Shown here: piece after piece, positions 18,285 to 26,806 of the stretch
Position numbering within the stretch: the first letter of the stretch is position 1
Layout of the letters: every line of letters starts with the position of its first letter
Assembly: GCA_021324575.1 (NCBI GenBank)
Contig: JAJPIW010000012.1
Span: 1-64,000 of the forward strand
DNA length: 64,000 nt
Direction: 5' to 3'
From: Intrasporangiaceae bacterium
GTDB taxonomy: Bacteria; Actinomycetota; Actinomycetes; Actinomycetales; Dermatophilaceae
Position numbers and translations under genes: made by a program
Notes under the pieces: generated by a model
Databases searched by the model: none
The model's input: only the letters and a program-made list of their open reading frames with translations
Told to the model about the DNA's origin: nothing

Positions 18285-19734
18285 CGGCACCAACCCGCGG
18301 TTCGACTTCGCTGCACCCCTGCCGCGACTCGCGGACCTGGGCCGGGTGCACTTCGTCGCCATCGGCGGCTCGGGGATGTCGGCGGTGGCCCGCCTCCTGC
18401 TCGGTCGCGGGGTGGCGGTGTCCGGCTCCGATGCGAAGGACTCGGCGACCCTGCAGGCCCTGGCCGCCGAGGGTGCGGCGGTGCACGTCGGGCACGACCC
18501 GGCGCTCCTGGACGGCGTAGACACCGTCGTCGTCTCCTCGGCGATCCCCGAGACCAACCCTGAGCTGGCCCGGGCCCGGGAGCTGGGCCTGCCGGTCCTG
18601 CACCGCTCCCAGGCCCTCACCGTCGCCGCCCAGGGCTTCCGACGGGTTGCGGTCGCCGGCGCCAACGGTAAGACGACGACCACCTCGATGATCGCGGTGG
18701 CGCTCCTTGCCGCGGGGGCCGATCCGTCTTTCGCCTCCGGCAGCGACCTGCCCGGCCATGACACCAACGCCCGGATCGGGGCGGGGGAGGGTTTCGTCAT
18801 CGAGGCCGACGAGAGCGACGGGTCGTTCCTCGTCTACCGCCCCGAGGTGGCCGTCGTGACCAACGTCCAGCCCGACCACCTCGACTTCTACGGCACCTTC
18901 GAGCGGGTCCAGGCGGCCTATGACGCCTTCGTCGCGACCCGTGCCGAGGGCGGCTTGCTCGTCGCCTGCCACGACGATGCGGGGTCGCTGGCCCTCGCCC
19001 GTCGCGATGCCGGAGCCGACCGGCGGGTCGTGACCTACGGTTTCGACCCGGCCGCAGACGTGGTGCTGTCCGACGCCGTGGCCGCAGTCCGTGACGAGGG
19101 TGGCTTCAGCGCCTCAGCGACGGTCACCGGACCCGACGGAGTCTCCCGGCCGCTCCGGGTGGCCATGCCGGGCAGGCACAACCTGCAGAACGCAGCTGCC
19201 GCGTATGCCGCTTCGGTGCTGGGTCTTGGCGTGGATGCCGACGCGGTCCTGGCCGGCCTGGCCGACTTCACCGGTGCCCGTCGCCGGTTCGAGGTGATCG
19301 GGACGGCCGGGGGAGTGACCGTCGTCGACGACTACGCCCACAACGCCGGCAAGGTCACCGCGCTCGTGCACACCGCGGTGGGCCTCGTGGGCTCTGACCG
19401 GGTGCGCGTGATCTTCCAGCCCCATCTGTACTCACGGACCCGTGACTTCGCCGATGGCTTCGGGGCCGGCTTGGCGGCGGCCGACGACGTGGTGCTCCTG
19501 CCGATCTACGGTGCCCGCGAGGAGCCGATGCCCGGTGTCACGAGCGAGCTGGTCGCCGACGCCGTCCGCCGGCACAACCCCAAGGCTCAGGTGGACGTTG
19601 AGACTGACCGCACGGAGCTGGTCCGCCGTCTCGCGGAGCGAGCGCGGCCGGGCGACCTCGTCCTCGTCGTCGGTGCGGGCGACGTCACGACGCTCGCACC
19701 GGAGATCCTCGCCGCGATCGGCGGCGCGCAGTGA
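18277..19734 (+). CDS. murC: UDP-MurNAc:L-alanine ligase MurC
   Basis: First Mur ligase, adding L-alanine to UDP-MurNAc. 485 residues. It shows HFVAIGGSGMSAVA, the ATP loop AGANGKTTTTSM, the metal and acyl-phosphate region EADESDGSFL and NVQPDHLDFYG, and the C-terminal VVDDYAHNAGKV. The start is GTG 18277, inside the murG stop region with an eight-base overlap; upstream in-frame sequence is murG shadow. The stop overlaps the ftsQ GTG. murB is not in the cluster. Confidence 0.96.
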   Translation: MADGTNPRFDFAAPLPRLADLGRVHFVAIGGSGMSAVARLLLGRGVAVSGSDAKDSATLQALAAEGAAVHVGHDPALLDGVDTVVVSSAIPETNPELARARELGLPVLHRSQALTVAAQGFRRVAVAGANGKTTTTSMIAVALLAAGADPSFASGSDLPGHDTNARIGAGEGFVIEADESDGSFLVYRPEVAVVTNVQPDHLDFYGTFERVQAAYDAFVATRAEGGLLVACHDDAGSLALARRDAGADRRVVTYGFDPAADVVLSDAVAAVRDEGGFSASATVTGPDGVSRPLRVAMPGRHNLQNAAAAYAASVLGLGVDADAVLAGLADFTGARRRFEVIGTAGGVTVVDDYAHNAGKVTALVHTAVGLVGSDRVRVIFQPHLYSRTRDFADGFGAGLAAADDVVLLPIYGAREEPMPGVTSELVADAVRRHNPKAQVDVETDRTELVRRLAERARPGDLVLVVGAGDVTTLAPEILAAIGGAQ

Positions 19735-20474
19735 CCGGGCTGACCGAGCGGCGAGGCGTCCGGTCGGCGAAGGACCGGTTCGAGGACCGCGCCAGAGCGG
19801 TGCGTCGACGGCCGCTGCGCCGCGCGGCATACGCGATCCTGACCCTCGCCCTGGCCGTCCTCGTCGGCTGGACCTTCTGGGGCTCGACCCTGCTCTCGGT
19901 CCGAGACGTGGCGGTCGACGGCCTGCCCACCGGCGAAGTGGCAGCCGTCCGGGCCGTGGCGACCGACCAGATCGGCACCCCGCTCGCGCGGGTCGACACC
20001 GGGGCGGTCAGCGCTCGAGTGCTCACCCGCGCGGAGATCGCCGAGGTCAAGGTGGTCCGGTCCTGGCCCCACACCCTGACGATCAAGGCCGTCCCCCGAA
20101 CGGCCGCCCTCGTCCTGCGCAACCCTCAGGGTCAACTGGAGGTCGTGGACGCGGGAGGTGTCCGGTTCGGCATCGTCCAGACGCGACCTGCGGGTGTACC
20201 ACTCGTCACGGCCACCTCGGCGGACGCGGTCACGCCCGGCGCGCTGACCGCTGCACTCAGCGTCGTCGGGGCGCTCCCGCCGGACCTGGCCAGGACGGTG
20301 TCCGGCATCACGGTCGGCGGTGCCAACCTGGTCACCTTCACCACCGGGTCGACCGAGGTCGTGTGGGGCGGCGCCGGGCAGGAGGACCTCAAGGTCCGGA
20401 TCGTGACGACGCTGTTGCGCACCCACCCCAAGCTCATCGACGTGTCGGCGCCGCAGACCCCGGTGAGCAGATGA
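19731..20474 (+). CDS. ftsQ: Cell division protein FtsQ
   Basis: Bitopic division scaffold of 247 residues. A basic cytoplasmic head (about 1-32) is followed by one membrane helix (about 33-52). An extracytoplasmic POTRA domain begins STLLSVRDVAVDGLPTGE, and the beta domain contains VVRSWPHTLTIKAVPRTAALVL, typical of FtsQ/DivIB. It recruits FtsB/FtsL and the septal synthases. GTG 19731 overlaps the murC stop (GTGA). It closes the tightly overlapped murE-ftsQ block; the following 241 bases hold a separate ftsZ promoter. Confidence 0.93.
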   Translation: MTGLTERRGVRSAKDRFEDRARAVRRRPLRRAAYAILTLALAVLVGWTFWGSTLLSVRDVAVDGLPTGEVAAVRAVATDQIGTPLARVDTGAVSARVLTRAEIAEVKVVRSWPHTLTIKAVPRTAALVLRNPQGQLEVVDAGGVRFGIVQTRPAGVPLVTATSADAVTPGALTAALSVVGALPPDLARTVSGITVGGANLVTFTTGSTEVVWGGAGQEDLKVRIVTTLLRTHPKLIDVSAPQTPVSR

Positions 20475-20569
20475 CGCGGGGTTCCTGAGACAGTTGTGCC
20501 TGATGGGGCGGACGTGATCTCACCGTGGCGAAATCGGCCGACGAACCGCACGACACGCCCGGCCTGTCG

Positions 20570-20648
20570 TTGCTTGACGTGACCTGAACGCCTAGCGTCG
20601 CTCACGCGCGAGGATCACAAAAGCATAACCGTGAACTTCACGTCAAGC
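20570..20648 (+). promoter_or_regulatory. Candidate ftsZ promoter inside an 11-bp inverted repeat
   Basis: The 241-base ftsQ-ftsZ gap carries TTGCTT (20570-20575), a 17-base spacer and TAGCGT (20593-20598), a plausible -35/-10 pair. Perfect 11-base inverted arms flank the -10 and start region: GCTTGACGTGA (20572-20582) and TCACGTCAAGC (20638-20648). Overlapping the right arm is a small palindrome GTGAACTTCAC (20631-20641). The arrangement looks like an operator, but the regulator is unknown. GAGAGG nine bases before GTG 20716 is the ribosome site. Confidence 0.5.
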
Positions 20649-20715
20649 GTTTGTCGGTCCCGCACCCACCCTGTACATCTCACTCAACACCCTGCTCCAC
20701 ACGAGAGGCGCCACC

Positions 20716-21930
20716 GTGGCATCACCCCAGAACTACCTCGCCGTCATCAAGGTCGTCGGTATCGGCGGCGGTGGCGTCAACGCCATCAACCGGATGATCG
20801 AGGTCGGGCTCAAGGGCGTCGAGTTCATCGCCATCAACACCGACGCCCAGGCGCTGCTCATGAGCGACGCCGACGTCAAGCTCGACGTCGGCCGGGAGCT
20901 GACCCGCGGTCTCGGCGCCGGCGCCGACCCGGAGGTCGGCAAGAAGGCCGCCGAGGACCACGCGGAGGAGATCGAGGAGGTGCTCAAGGGCGCCGACATG
21001 GTCTTCGTCACCGCCGGCGAGGGCGGCGGCACGGGCACCGGTGGTGCGCCGGTGGTGGCGCGCATCGCCAGGGGCCTGGGCGCCCTCACCATCGGCGTGG
21101 TCACCCGACCCTTCACTTTCGAGGGCCGCCGGCGGGCCAACCAGGCCGAGTCCGGCATCGGCGGCCTGCGCGAGGAGGTCGACACCCTCATCGTGATCCC
21201 CAACGACCGGTTGCTCTCCATCAGCGACCGCGGGGTGTCCATGCTGGACGCGTTCCGCAGCGCCGACCAGGTCCTCCTCTCCGGCGTCCAGGGCATCACC
21301 GACCTGATCACCACGCCGGGCCTGATCAACCTGGACTTCGCCGACGTCAAGTCGGTCATGCAGGGCGCCGGCTCGGCACTCATGGGCATCGGCTCCTCCC
21401 GCGGCGAGGACCGTGCCGTCCAGGCGGCCGAGCTGGCCATCTCCAGCCCGCTGCTCGAGGCGAGCATCGACGGGGCCCACGGCGTGCTGCTGTCCATCCA
21501 GGGCGGCAGCGACCTGGGTCTCTTCGAGATCAACGAGGCCGCCCGCCTGGTCCAGGAGGCCGCCCACCCCGAGGCCAACATCATCTTCGGTGCGGTCATC
21601 GACGACGCGCTGGGCGACGAGGTCCGGGTCACTGTCATCGCGGCCGGTTTCGACGGCGGCGCCCCGGTCCGTCGTGGCGACGACCGCGCGCTCGGCACCG
21701 TCCATGCCGGCGGGCGTCCGGCGCAGTCGGCTCCTCCGCAGGCTGCCGCAGCCCAGCGGCCGGCTCCCGAGCGGGCCGAGCCCGCCGCGGCGCAGCCGGC
21801 CGACGGCCAGTCAGGCGCTCGTCCCGAGGCCGCGCAGCGCCCCAGCCCGGCGGCGCCCGCCCAGCAGCCGCCGCGCACGGTCACCTTCGACGACGGTGAC
21901 GACCTGGACGTGCCCGACTTCCTCAAGTAG
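20716..21930 (+). CDS. ftsZ: Cell division GTPase FtsZ
   Basis: Tubulin-like GTPase that forms the Z ring. 404 residues. The N-terminal [17 protein letters not shown], the tubulin signature [10 protein letters not shown] (about 102-111), the synergy-loop region [13 protein letters not shown] and the GTPase domain to about residue 315 are standard. A Pro/Ala/Gln-rich linker of about 75 residues ends in the conserved C-terminal peptide [10 protein letters not shown], which in actinobacteria binds SepF, FtsW and other partners. SepF is encoded three genes downstream. Start GTG 20716 with GAGAGG upstream. Confidence 0.98.
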   Translation: MASPQNYLAVIKVVGIGGGGVNAINRMIEVGLKGVEFIAINTDAQALLMSDADVKLDVGRELTRGLGAGADPEVGKKAAEDHAEEIEEVLKGADMVFVTAGEGGGTGTGGAPVVARIARGLGALTIGVVTRPFTFEGRRRANQAESGIGGLREEVDTLIVIPNDRLLSISDRGVSMLDAFRSADQVLLSGVQGITDLITTPGLINLDFADVKSVMQGAGSALMGIGSSRGEDRAVQAAELAISSPLLEASIDGAHGVLLSIQGGSDLGLFEINEAARLVQEAAHPEANIIFGAVIDDALGDEVRVTVIAAGFDGGAPVRRGDDRALGTVHAGGRPAQSAPPQAAAAQRPAPERAEPAAAQPADGQSGARPEAAQRPSPAAPAQQPPRTVTFDDGDDLDVPDFLK

Positions 21931-21997
21931 GTCGACCACGACTCTCCCCGCAGCCTCGGCGCCGACACGGCGCCGGGGCTGCGGCGTGTCCGGGCCG

Positions 21998-22738
21998 ATG
22001 GCATACGGTCGTCCTGTGTTCTTCTGGCGCGAGGCTGACGACGGGATCGACCGGTCCTTCACCGACCGGTCGGCAGGCCACAGCGTCGGGCCGTATGCCG
22101 GGCTCAACCTCGGGGGCAAGGTCGGCGACGACCCCGCGGTCGTCGAGGAGAACCGTCACGACCTGGCGGCCCAGGTCGGCGTCGAGCGCGACCACCTCCT
22201 GTTCATGGACCAGTGCCACGGCGCGCAGGTCGCGGTGGTCGACGGGCCGTATGTCGGTGGTGCGGTGCCACGCGTCGACGCGCTCGTCACGGCGAGACCG
22301 GGCCTGGCCCTGGCCGCACTCGTCGCGGACTGCACGCCGGTCCTGTTGTGGGACAACGAGTCTGGCGTCATTGCAGCAGTGCACTCGGGCCGCCCTGGGC
22401 TCATCGCCGGCGTGGTCCCGGCCGCCGTCACGGCGATGAGGGATCTCGGTGCAGGGCAGATCCGCGGCGTCGTCGGCCCCTCGGTCTGCGGCCGGTGCTA
22501 CGAGGTGCCCGAGCAGATGCAGGCCGACGCGGCCCGCGTCGCACCGAGCAGCCGGGCCCGCTCGTGGACCGGCACGACGGCCATCGACATCGCCACGGGA
22601 GTCGTGGACCAGCTCGTGTCGGCCGGTGTCGAGGTCGGCTGGGTCGCGGGGTGCACGCGGGAGACCGAGCGTCTCTACTCCTACCGCCGCGACGGCAGCA
22701 CCGGGCGCTTCGCCGGCGTCATCGTCCGCCGCCCATGA
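21998..22738 (+). CDS. pgeF: Peptidoglycan editing factor PgeF / multicopper polyphenol oxidase family (YfiH)
   Basis: YfiH-family enzyme of about 246 residues. In other bacteria PgeF removes misincorporated residues from muropeptide precursors; family members also show purine nucleoside phosphorylase or laccase-like activity. Zinc-site residues are visible in FMDQCHGAQV (His), LVADCTPVLLW (Cys) and IAAVHSGRPGLIAGV (His), and the C-terminal GVVGPSVCGRCYEVP is typical. The start is uncertain: ATG 21998 gives MAYGRPVFFWRE, while GTG 22016 would begin at VFFWRE; neither has a clear ribosome site. The stop overlaps the yggS ATG. Its place after ftsZ is conserved in Gram-positives. Confidence 0.88.
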   Translation: MAYGRPVFFWREADDGIDRSFTDRSAGHSVGPYAGLNLGGKVGDDPAVVEENRHDLAAQVGVERDHLLFMDQCHGAQVAVVDGPYVGGAVPRVDALVTARPGLALAALVADCTPVLLWDNESGVIAAVHSGRPGLIAGVVPAAVTAMRDLGAGQIRGVVGPSVCGRCYEVPEQMQADAARVAPSSRARSWTGTTAIDIATGVVDQLVSAGVEVGWVAGCTRETERLYSYRRDGSTGRFAGVIVRRP

Positions 22739-23433
22739 CCGACCGGCGCGAGGAGCTGTCCGCAGGCCTTGAGGCGGTGGAGAACCGGATCCTCGCTGCC
22801 TGCGCAGCTGCCGGACGGGACCGCTCTGAGATCACCCTCGTCGTCGTGACCAAGCACTTCCCGTCCGCCGACGTCGAGCTGCTCCGAGGTCTCGGCGTCA
22901 CCGACGTCGGGGAGAACCGGGACCAGGAGGCCGCCGAGAAGTTCGCCCACCTGCGCGACCGCGAGGACCTCACCCTGCACTTCGTGGGTCAGGTGCAGAC
23001 CAACAAGGCCGGCCACGTCGCGTCGTATGCCGATGTCGTCCACTCGGTCGACCGGCAGCGCCTCGTGACGGCGCTCGACCGCGGCGCCGAACGGGCCGGG
23101 CGTCGGGTTCGGTGCCTTGTCCAGATAGCTCTCGACGACGAGGTGGGGCGTGGCGGCGTACCGGCCGGCTCGGCGCGAGCTGTCGCCGACGCCGTGGCCG
23201 AGGCGTCGCACCTCGACCTCGGTGGCGTCATGGCGGTGGCCCCGCTCGGAGCCGACCCCGCGGCTGCGTTCACCCGACTGCGAGAGGTCGCGACCGGCAT
23301 ACGGGCTGACCATCCGGAGGCCTCCTGGGTCTCGGCCGGGATGAGCGGGGACCTGGAAGCAGCGATCGGCGCCGGTGCGACACACCTGCGTGTCGGCACG
23401 GCAATCCTCGGAACTCGCCTGTCACTTCGGTAA
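22735..23433 (+). CDS. yggS: PLP-binding homeostasis protein YggS family
   Basis: Single-domain PLP-binding TIM-barrel protein of 232 residues (PLPHP, YggS/YlmE), which buffers pyridoxal phosphate and has no known catalytic reaction. The PLP lysine lies in [13 protein letters not shown] (about 42). [43 protein letters not shown] and RVGTAILG are the usual motifs, although the MG.MS motif reads SAGMS and the common FG.R ending reads [11 protein letters not shown] 22735 overlaps the pgeF stop (ATGA). It sits in the same ftsZ-sepF interval in many Gram-positives. Confidence 0.94.
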   Translation: MTDRREELSAGLEAVENRILAACAAAGRDRSEITLVVVTKHFPSADVELLRGLGVTDVGENRDQEAAEKFAHLRDREDLTLHFVGQVQTNKAGHVASYADVVHSVDRQRLVTALDRGAERAGRRVRCLVQIALDDEVGRGGVPAGSARAVADAVAEASHLDLGGVMAVAPLGADPAAAFTRLREVATGIRADHPEASWVSAGMSGDLEAAIGAGATHLRVGTAILGTRLSLR

Positions 23434-23498
23434 CTTCATTCACGAACGGATCGGTCAGGCCACCCCTGGTCGTACGCACGGGAATGAGGGAGTTCGGC

Positions 23499-23966
23499 AT
23501 GGCTGGCGCGCTGCGCAAGACGATGGTCTACCTGGGTTTGGCCGAGGAGGACCAGCGCTACGACGGCTACGACGACTACGCCTACGACGACGAGCCGGCC
23601 GGCCACCACGAGGAGCACACGGCCGAGGTCACACCGATCCGGCGCACGCCGATGGCTCACGTCGTCCGCGACCCGGAGGTCGGTGCCCTGAACCGGATCA
23701 CGACGATCCACCCGCGGACCTACAACGAGGCCAAGACGATCGGCGAGAACTTCCGCGCCGGCACCCCGGTCATCATGAACCTCACCGACATGGACGACTC
23801 CGACGCCAAGCGTCTCGTCGACTTCGCCGCCGGTCTGGTCTTCGGCCTGCACGGCGCCATCGAGCGGGTCACCGCCAAGGTCTTCCTCCTTTCGCCCTCG
23901 CACGTCGAGGTGTCGGCCGAGGAGGCCGGCCCGGAGCCGGCCCGCGCCCTGTTCAACCAGTCCTGA
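23499..23966 (+). CDS. sepF: Cell division protein SepF
   Basis: SepF tethers FtsZ to the membrane and shapes the septum. 155 residues from ATG 23499, which has GAGGGAG six bases upstream; the in-frame ATG 23484 lacks such a site. The N-terminal amphipathic helix [17 protein letters not shown] is the membrane anchor. An acidic Tyr/Asp-rich linker ([12 protein letters not shown]) follows, then the SepF core (about 70-145) with [35 protein letters not shown] and [12 protein letters not shown] 65-base gap after yggS may hold its own promoter, but none is obvious. Confidence 0.95.
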   Translation: MAGALRKTMVYLGLAEEDQRYDGYDDYAYDDEPAGHHEEHTAEVTPIRRTPMAHVVRDPEVGALNRITTIHPRTYNEAKTIGENFRAGTPVIMNLTDMDDSDAKRLVDFAAGLVFGLHGAIERVTAKVFLLSPSHVEVSAEEAGPEPARALFNQS

Positions 23967-24037
23967 CCGGTCTCACAGCCACCCCACAGCCAGTTCCCGG
24001 ACTGCGTGGGTGATGCTGGAGCCATGGTGAACCATCC

Positions 24038-24313
24038 ATGACCGCCATCCGTGAGGTCGTCGACCTCGTCCTTCTGCTCGCCCTCATCGTGCTGCTGGGC
24101 CGGCTCGTCCTGGACTGGATCCAGGTGTTCGCACGCGACTGGCGGCCCCGAGGGCCGGTCCTCGTCGTCGCCGAGGGCGTCTATACCGTGACCGATCCGC
24201 CGATCAAGGCGATCCGGCGTGTCATCCCGCCCTTGCGGATCGGTGGAATGAGCATCGATCTGGCGTTCATGGTTCTCCTCCTGGCGATCTACATCCTCCG
24301 AGCCATCGTCTAG
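24038..24313 (+). CDS. YggT family membrane protein
   Basis: Small integral membrane protein of 91 residues with two hydrophobic helices (about 8-28 and 71-90) joined by an amphipathic stretch with VTDPPIKAIRRVIPPLRIGG, the YggT signature (aromatic position, TDPxxxxxRRxIPP). YggT proteins almost always lie between sepF and divIVA in Gram-positives, as here. The biochemical role is unknown; links to division or osmotic stress are proposed. A 12-base palindrome ATGGTGAACCAT (24024-24035) ends just before the ATG and could influence its translation. Confidence 0.9.
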   Translation: MTAIREVVDLVLLLALIVLLGRLVLDWIQVFARDWRPRGPVLVVAEGVYTVTDPPIKAIRRVIPPLRIGGMSIDLAFMVLLLAIYILRAIV

Positions 24314-24379
24314 GGTTGGCTCTCGAGCCTGCGCCATCCGGTCGCGGCTGATGGTGATCCGATCCCCTCGAGGTGACAC

Positions 24380-25801
24380 ATGGCGCTCACGCCCGAAGAG
24401 GTCCTCAACAAGACCTTCACCCAGACCCAGTTCCGTCGTGGCTACGACGAGCGCGAGGTCGACGACTTCCTCGACGAGGTGGTCGCCGAGATGCGACGCC
24501 TGGCCAAGGACACCGAGGACACGCGCACCCAGCTCAACGAGTGCAGGGAGGGCCGCGGGCTGGATCCGGTCGCCGTCGCCCCCGTCTCGCTCGAGAAGGC
24601 CGATGCCGAGGACTCAGGCGCGGCCTTGGCCGAGGTGCAGGCGCGCAACGCCGAGCTGGAGAAGCTCGCTGCCGAGTACCAGGAGCGCATCGCCCAGCTC
24701 GAGGGCGAGCACGGACAGCTCCAGACCGAGCACGCCGACCTCCGCTCGGCCCACGAGGACGTCCAGGGCAGGCTCGCCTCGCTGACCGACGAGCACGCCA
24801 ACGTCACCGGCCAGCTCGACAGCCTCCGCGGCGACCACGACACCCTGCGCGGTCAGCACGACAGCCTCCGGTCCACCCTCGACCAGCGGGCCGCCGACGA
24901 CTCGGCCGCCGAGGAGAACGCCGACACGCACGTGTCCACACTCGCCTCGCGCGTCGAGGAGGCCGAGCGCGACGCCCAGGAGCGGATCGCCAAGGCCAAC
25001 GACGAGGCCCGGGCGGCCGAGCAGGAGGCTCAGGCGGCACAGGAGCGCGCCAAGGCAGCCGAGCAGGAGGCCGACGAGCGGATTGCCGCTGCCCAGTCGC
25101 GCCAGCCCGAGGAAACGGCCACCGGCTCTGACAGCGGCAACGGTGCCGAGCTCGCCGGTGCCGCGGCTGCCGGGGGCCTGGGTGCCGCCGGCGTCCTGGC
25201 CCTGGCCCAGCGCCTCCACGACGAGCACGTCGCGGCGGGTACCTCCCAGCGCCAGCAGCTCATCGACGAGGGCCAGAGCCGCCATGACGAGCTCGTCGCC
25301 AAGGGCCAGTCACACCACGACGACCTCATCGCGACAGCGACCTCCCAGCACGATGACCTCATTGCGACGGCGACCTCCCAGCACGACGACCTCATTGCGA
25401 CGGCGACCTCCCAGCACGACGACCTCATCGCGACGGCGACCTCCCAGCGCGACGAGATGCTCAGCACGGCCACCTCCCAGCGCGACGAGATGCTCAACAC
25501 CGCATCGGCCAAGCGCGACGAGATGCTGACCGAGGCGCGCGAGCGTTCGACCGGCATGGTGGCCGAGGCCCAGCAGAAGAAGGCGGCCATCCTCGCCGAG
25601 CTCGCCGCTGAGCAGGAGACGCTCGAGGGCCACATCGAGCAGCTGAAGTCCTTCGAGAGCTCCTACCGCTCGCAGCTGAAGAGCTACATCACCGACCAGC
25701 TCGACCAGCTCGACCAGACCGCAGTCGACCTTCCCAAGTCGTCTGCTGACGCCGAGGCTGCCGACGCGCCCAGCCCCGAGCACGAAGCACAGCAGGCCTG
25801 A
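24380..25801 (+). CDS. divIVA: DivIVA/Wag31 polar growth protein with hendecad repeats
   Basis: DivIVA-type coiled-coil protein of 473 residues that marks poles and septa and recruits the cell-wall growth machinery. The N-terminal DivIVA domain is clear: LTPEEVLNKTFTQTQFRRGYDEREVDDFLDEV (split around residues 3-35). A long coiled coil (about 85-235) is rich in Glu, Gln and Ala. A short Gly/Ala patch (AGAAAAGGLGAAG, about 255-268) leads to nine 11-residue repeats (about 290-388) of the form QHDDLIATATS, followed by an amphipathic segment (AEQETLEGHIEQLKSFESSYRS) resembling the DivIVA C-terminal tetramerisation part. The repeat block makes it longer than typical Wag31 (about 260-300 residues). 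A strong terminator follows. Confidence 0.92.
   Translation: MALTPEEVLNKTFTQTQFRRGYDEREVDDFLDEVVAEMRRLAKDTEDTRTQLNECREGRGLDPVAVAPVSLEKADAEDSGAALAEVQARNAELEKLAAEYQERIAQLEGEHGQLQTEHADLRSAHEDVQGRLASLTDEHANVTGQLDSLRGDHDTLRGQHDSLRSTLDQRAADDSAAEENADTHVSTLASRVEEAERDAQERIAKANDEARAAEQEAQAAQERAKAAEQEADERIAAAQSRQPEETATGSDSGNGAELAGAAAAGGLGAAGVLALAQRLHDEHVAAGTSQRQQLIDEGQSRHDELVAKGQSHHDDLIATATSQHDDLIATATSQHDDLIATATSQHDDLIATATSQRDEMLSTATSQRDEMLNTASAKRDEMLTEARERSTGMVAEAQQKKAAILAELAAEQETLEGHIEQLKSFESSYRSQLKSYITDQLDQLDQTAVDLPKSSADAEAADAPSPEHEAQQA
25247..25543 (+). repeat. Nine 33-bp coding repeats in divIVA (11-residue hendecads)
   Basis: Tandem 33-base units in frame. The four at 25313, 25346, 25379 and 25412 encode (H/Q)HDDLIATATS with only a few base changes. 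Those at 25445, 25478 and 25511 encode the related (Q/K)RDEML units; the two at 25247 and 25280 are diverged. The near identity of the central DNA copies indicates recent duplication or conversion, so copy number probably varies between strains. An 11-residue period fits a right-handed or straight coiled coil rather than the heptads before it. Confidence 0.85.
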
Positions 25802-25818
25802 GGGCCGGCTGCGCCGCT

Positions 25819-25858
25819 CACGGACGCCCGCACCCGGGCACGGGTGCGGACGTCCGTG
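25819..25858 (+). terminator. divIVA terminator
   Basis: 18-bp inverted repeat with one mismatch (arms 25819-25836 and 25841-25858) and a GGCA tetraloop, 18 bases after the divIVA stop. An outer GCGCCGC/GCGGCGC pair (25811 and 25868) could extend it. No U tract follows. Confidence 0.85.
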
Positions 25859-25975
25859 CGTGGTCACGCGGCGCGCCGACAGGGGGCCCGGTTTGGCTCG
25901 GGGGTGTGGGGGTCATATCCTTCGCAGCACTGCCTGAGCGCGGGCGGTCACGAGGCAGGCGAGACAAGGACGGTC

Positions 25976-26806
25976 ATGGCGGCACAGCGAGCGGTGTCTA
26001 CCCGACGCACGTCGAGCGCGACCAAGGCCGCGACCTCCAAACCGCCGGCAGCGAGCAGGGCCACACCTGCGAAGGCCGCCAAAACTGCTCCGGCCAAGGT
26101 GGCCAAGAGCAGCCCGGCGGCGCCGACGACGAGCGCTCCCTCACGGGCTTCGAAGGTGGCAACCACGAAGGCCGCGACGACGAAGGCTGTATCGACGAAG
26201 GCCGCGACGGCCACGGCCACCAAGGTCGCCCCGGCGAAAGCCACCAAGGCTGCTCCGGCGAAGGCTGCTCCGGCGAAGGCTGCTCCGGCGAAGGCTGCTC
26301 CGGCGAAGGCCGCTCCGGCGAAGGCTGCTCCGGCGAAGGCCACCAAGGCCGCTCCGGCGAAAGCGGCTCCGGCGAAGGCCGCTCCGGTCCGGGCGACGCG
26401 CGCCGCTGCGAAGGTGACCTTGCCCGTCCGTGGCGACGAGCAGCCGTGGACCGCCGCGGAGCTCAAGGGGGTCCGGGCCGAGATCGAGGCCGACATGGAG
26501 CGCCTGCGCGCCGAGATCGAGCAGGCCGAGTCCGAGCTCGTCGGCCTCATGCGCGACTCCGGGGACGGGGCCGGGGACGACCAGGCCGATGCCGGCACCA
26601 AGACCTACGAGCGGGAGCAGGAGATGTCGGTCGCCGCCAACGCTCGGGAGATGTTCCTCCAGAACGAGCACGCGCTCGAGCGGATCGCCAACGGCACCTA
26701 CGGCCTGTGCGAGTCCTGTGGCCGGCCGATCGGCAAGCTCCGGCTCCAGGCCGCGCCCCGAGCGACCCTCTGCCTGGACTGCAAGAAGAAGCAGGAACGG
26801 CGCTGA
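25976..26806 (+). CDS. DksA/TraR zinc-finger protein with H1-like Ala/Lys/Pro tail
   Basis: Two-part protein of 276 residues. Residues about 1-150 are a basic, low-complexity Ala/Lys/Pro/Thr tail with about ten APAK(A) units, resembling histone H1-like DNA-binding tails. The C-terminal 125 residues are a DksA/TraR-type domain: a coiled coil (ELKGVRAEIEADMERLRAEIEQ), TYEREQEMSVAANAREM, and a four-cysteine zinc finger CESCGRP...CLDCKKK. DksA-type proteins bind the RNA polymerase secondary channel; the coiled-coil tip here lacks an obvious DxxDxA motif. The ATG has AAGGA five bases upstream. The stop overlaps the apparent CTG start of lspA. Nucleic-acid binding by the tail is inferred. Confidence 0.85.
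   Translation: MAAQRAVSTRRTSSATKAATSKPPAASRATPAKAAKTAPAKVAKSSPAAPTTSAPSRASKVATTKAATTKAVSTKAATATATKVAPAKATKAAPAKAAPAKAAPAKAAPAKAAPAKAAPAKATKAAPAKAAPAKAAPVRATRAAAKVTLPVRGDEQPWTAAELKGVRAEIEADMERLRAEIEQAESELVGLMRDSGDGAGDDQADAGTKTYEREQEMSVAANAREMFLQNEHALERIANGTYGLCESCGRPIGKLRLQAAPRATLCLDCKKKQERR
26227..26397 (+). repeat. 15-bp coding repeats (APAKA) in the zinc-finger gene
   Basis: Tandem units close to GCTCCGGCGAAGGCT, encoding APAKA, interrupted by two ATKA variants. At least six consecutive copies are near identical at the DNA level, so slippage and length variation are likely. Because unit length is a multiple of three, changes in copy number keep the frame. Confidence 0.8.

Noticed and set aside
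25313-25543. CRISPR-like regular repeats
   Set aside because: The 33-base units are directly adjacent without spacers, stay in frame and encode coiled-coil hendecads of DivIVA. No cas genes nearby.
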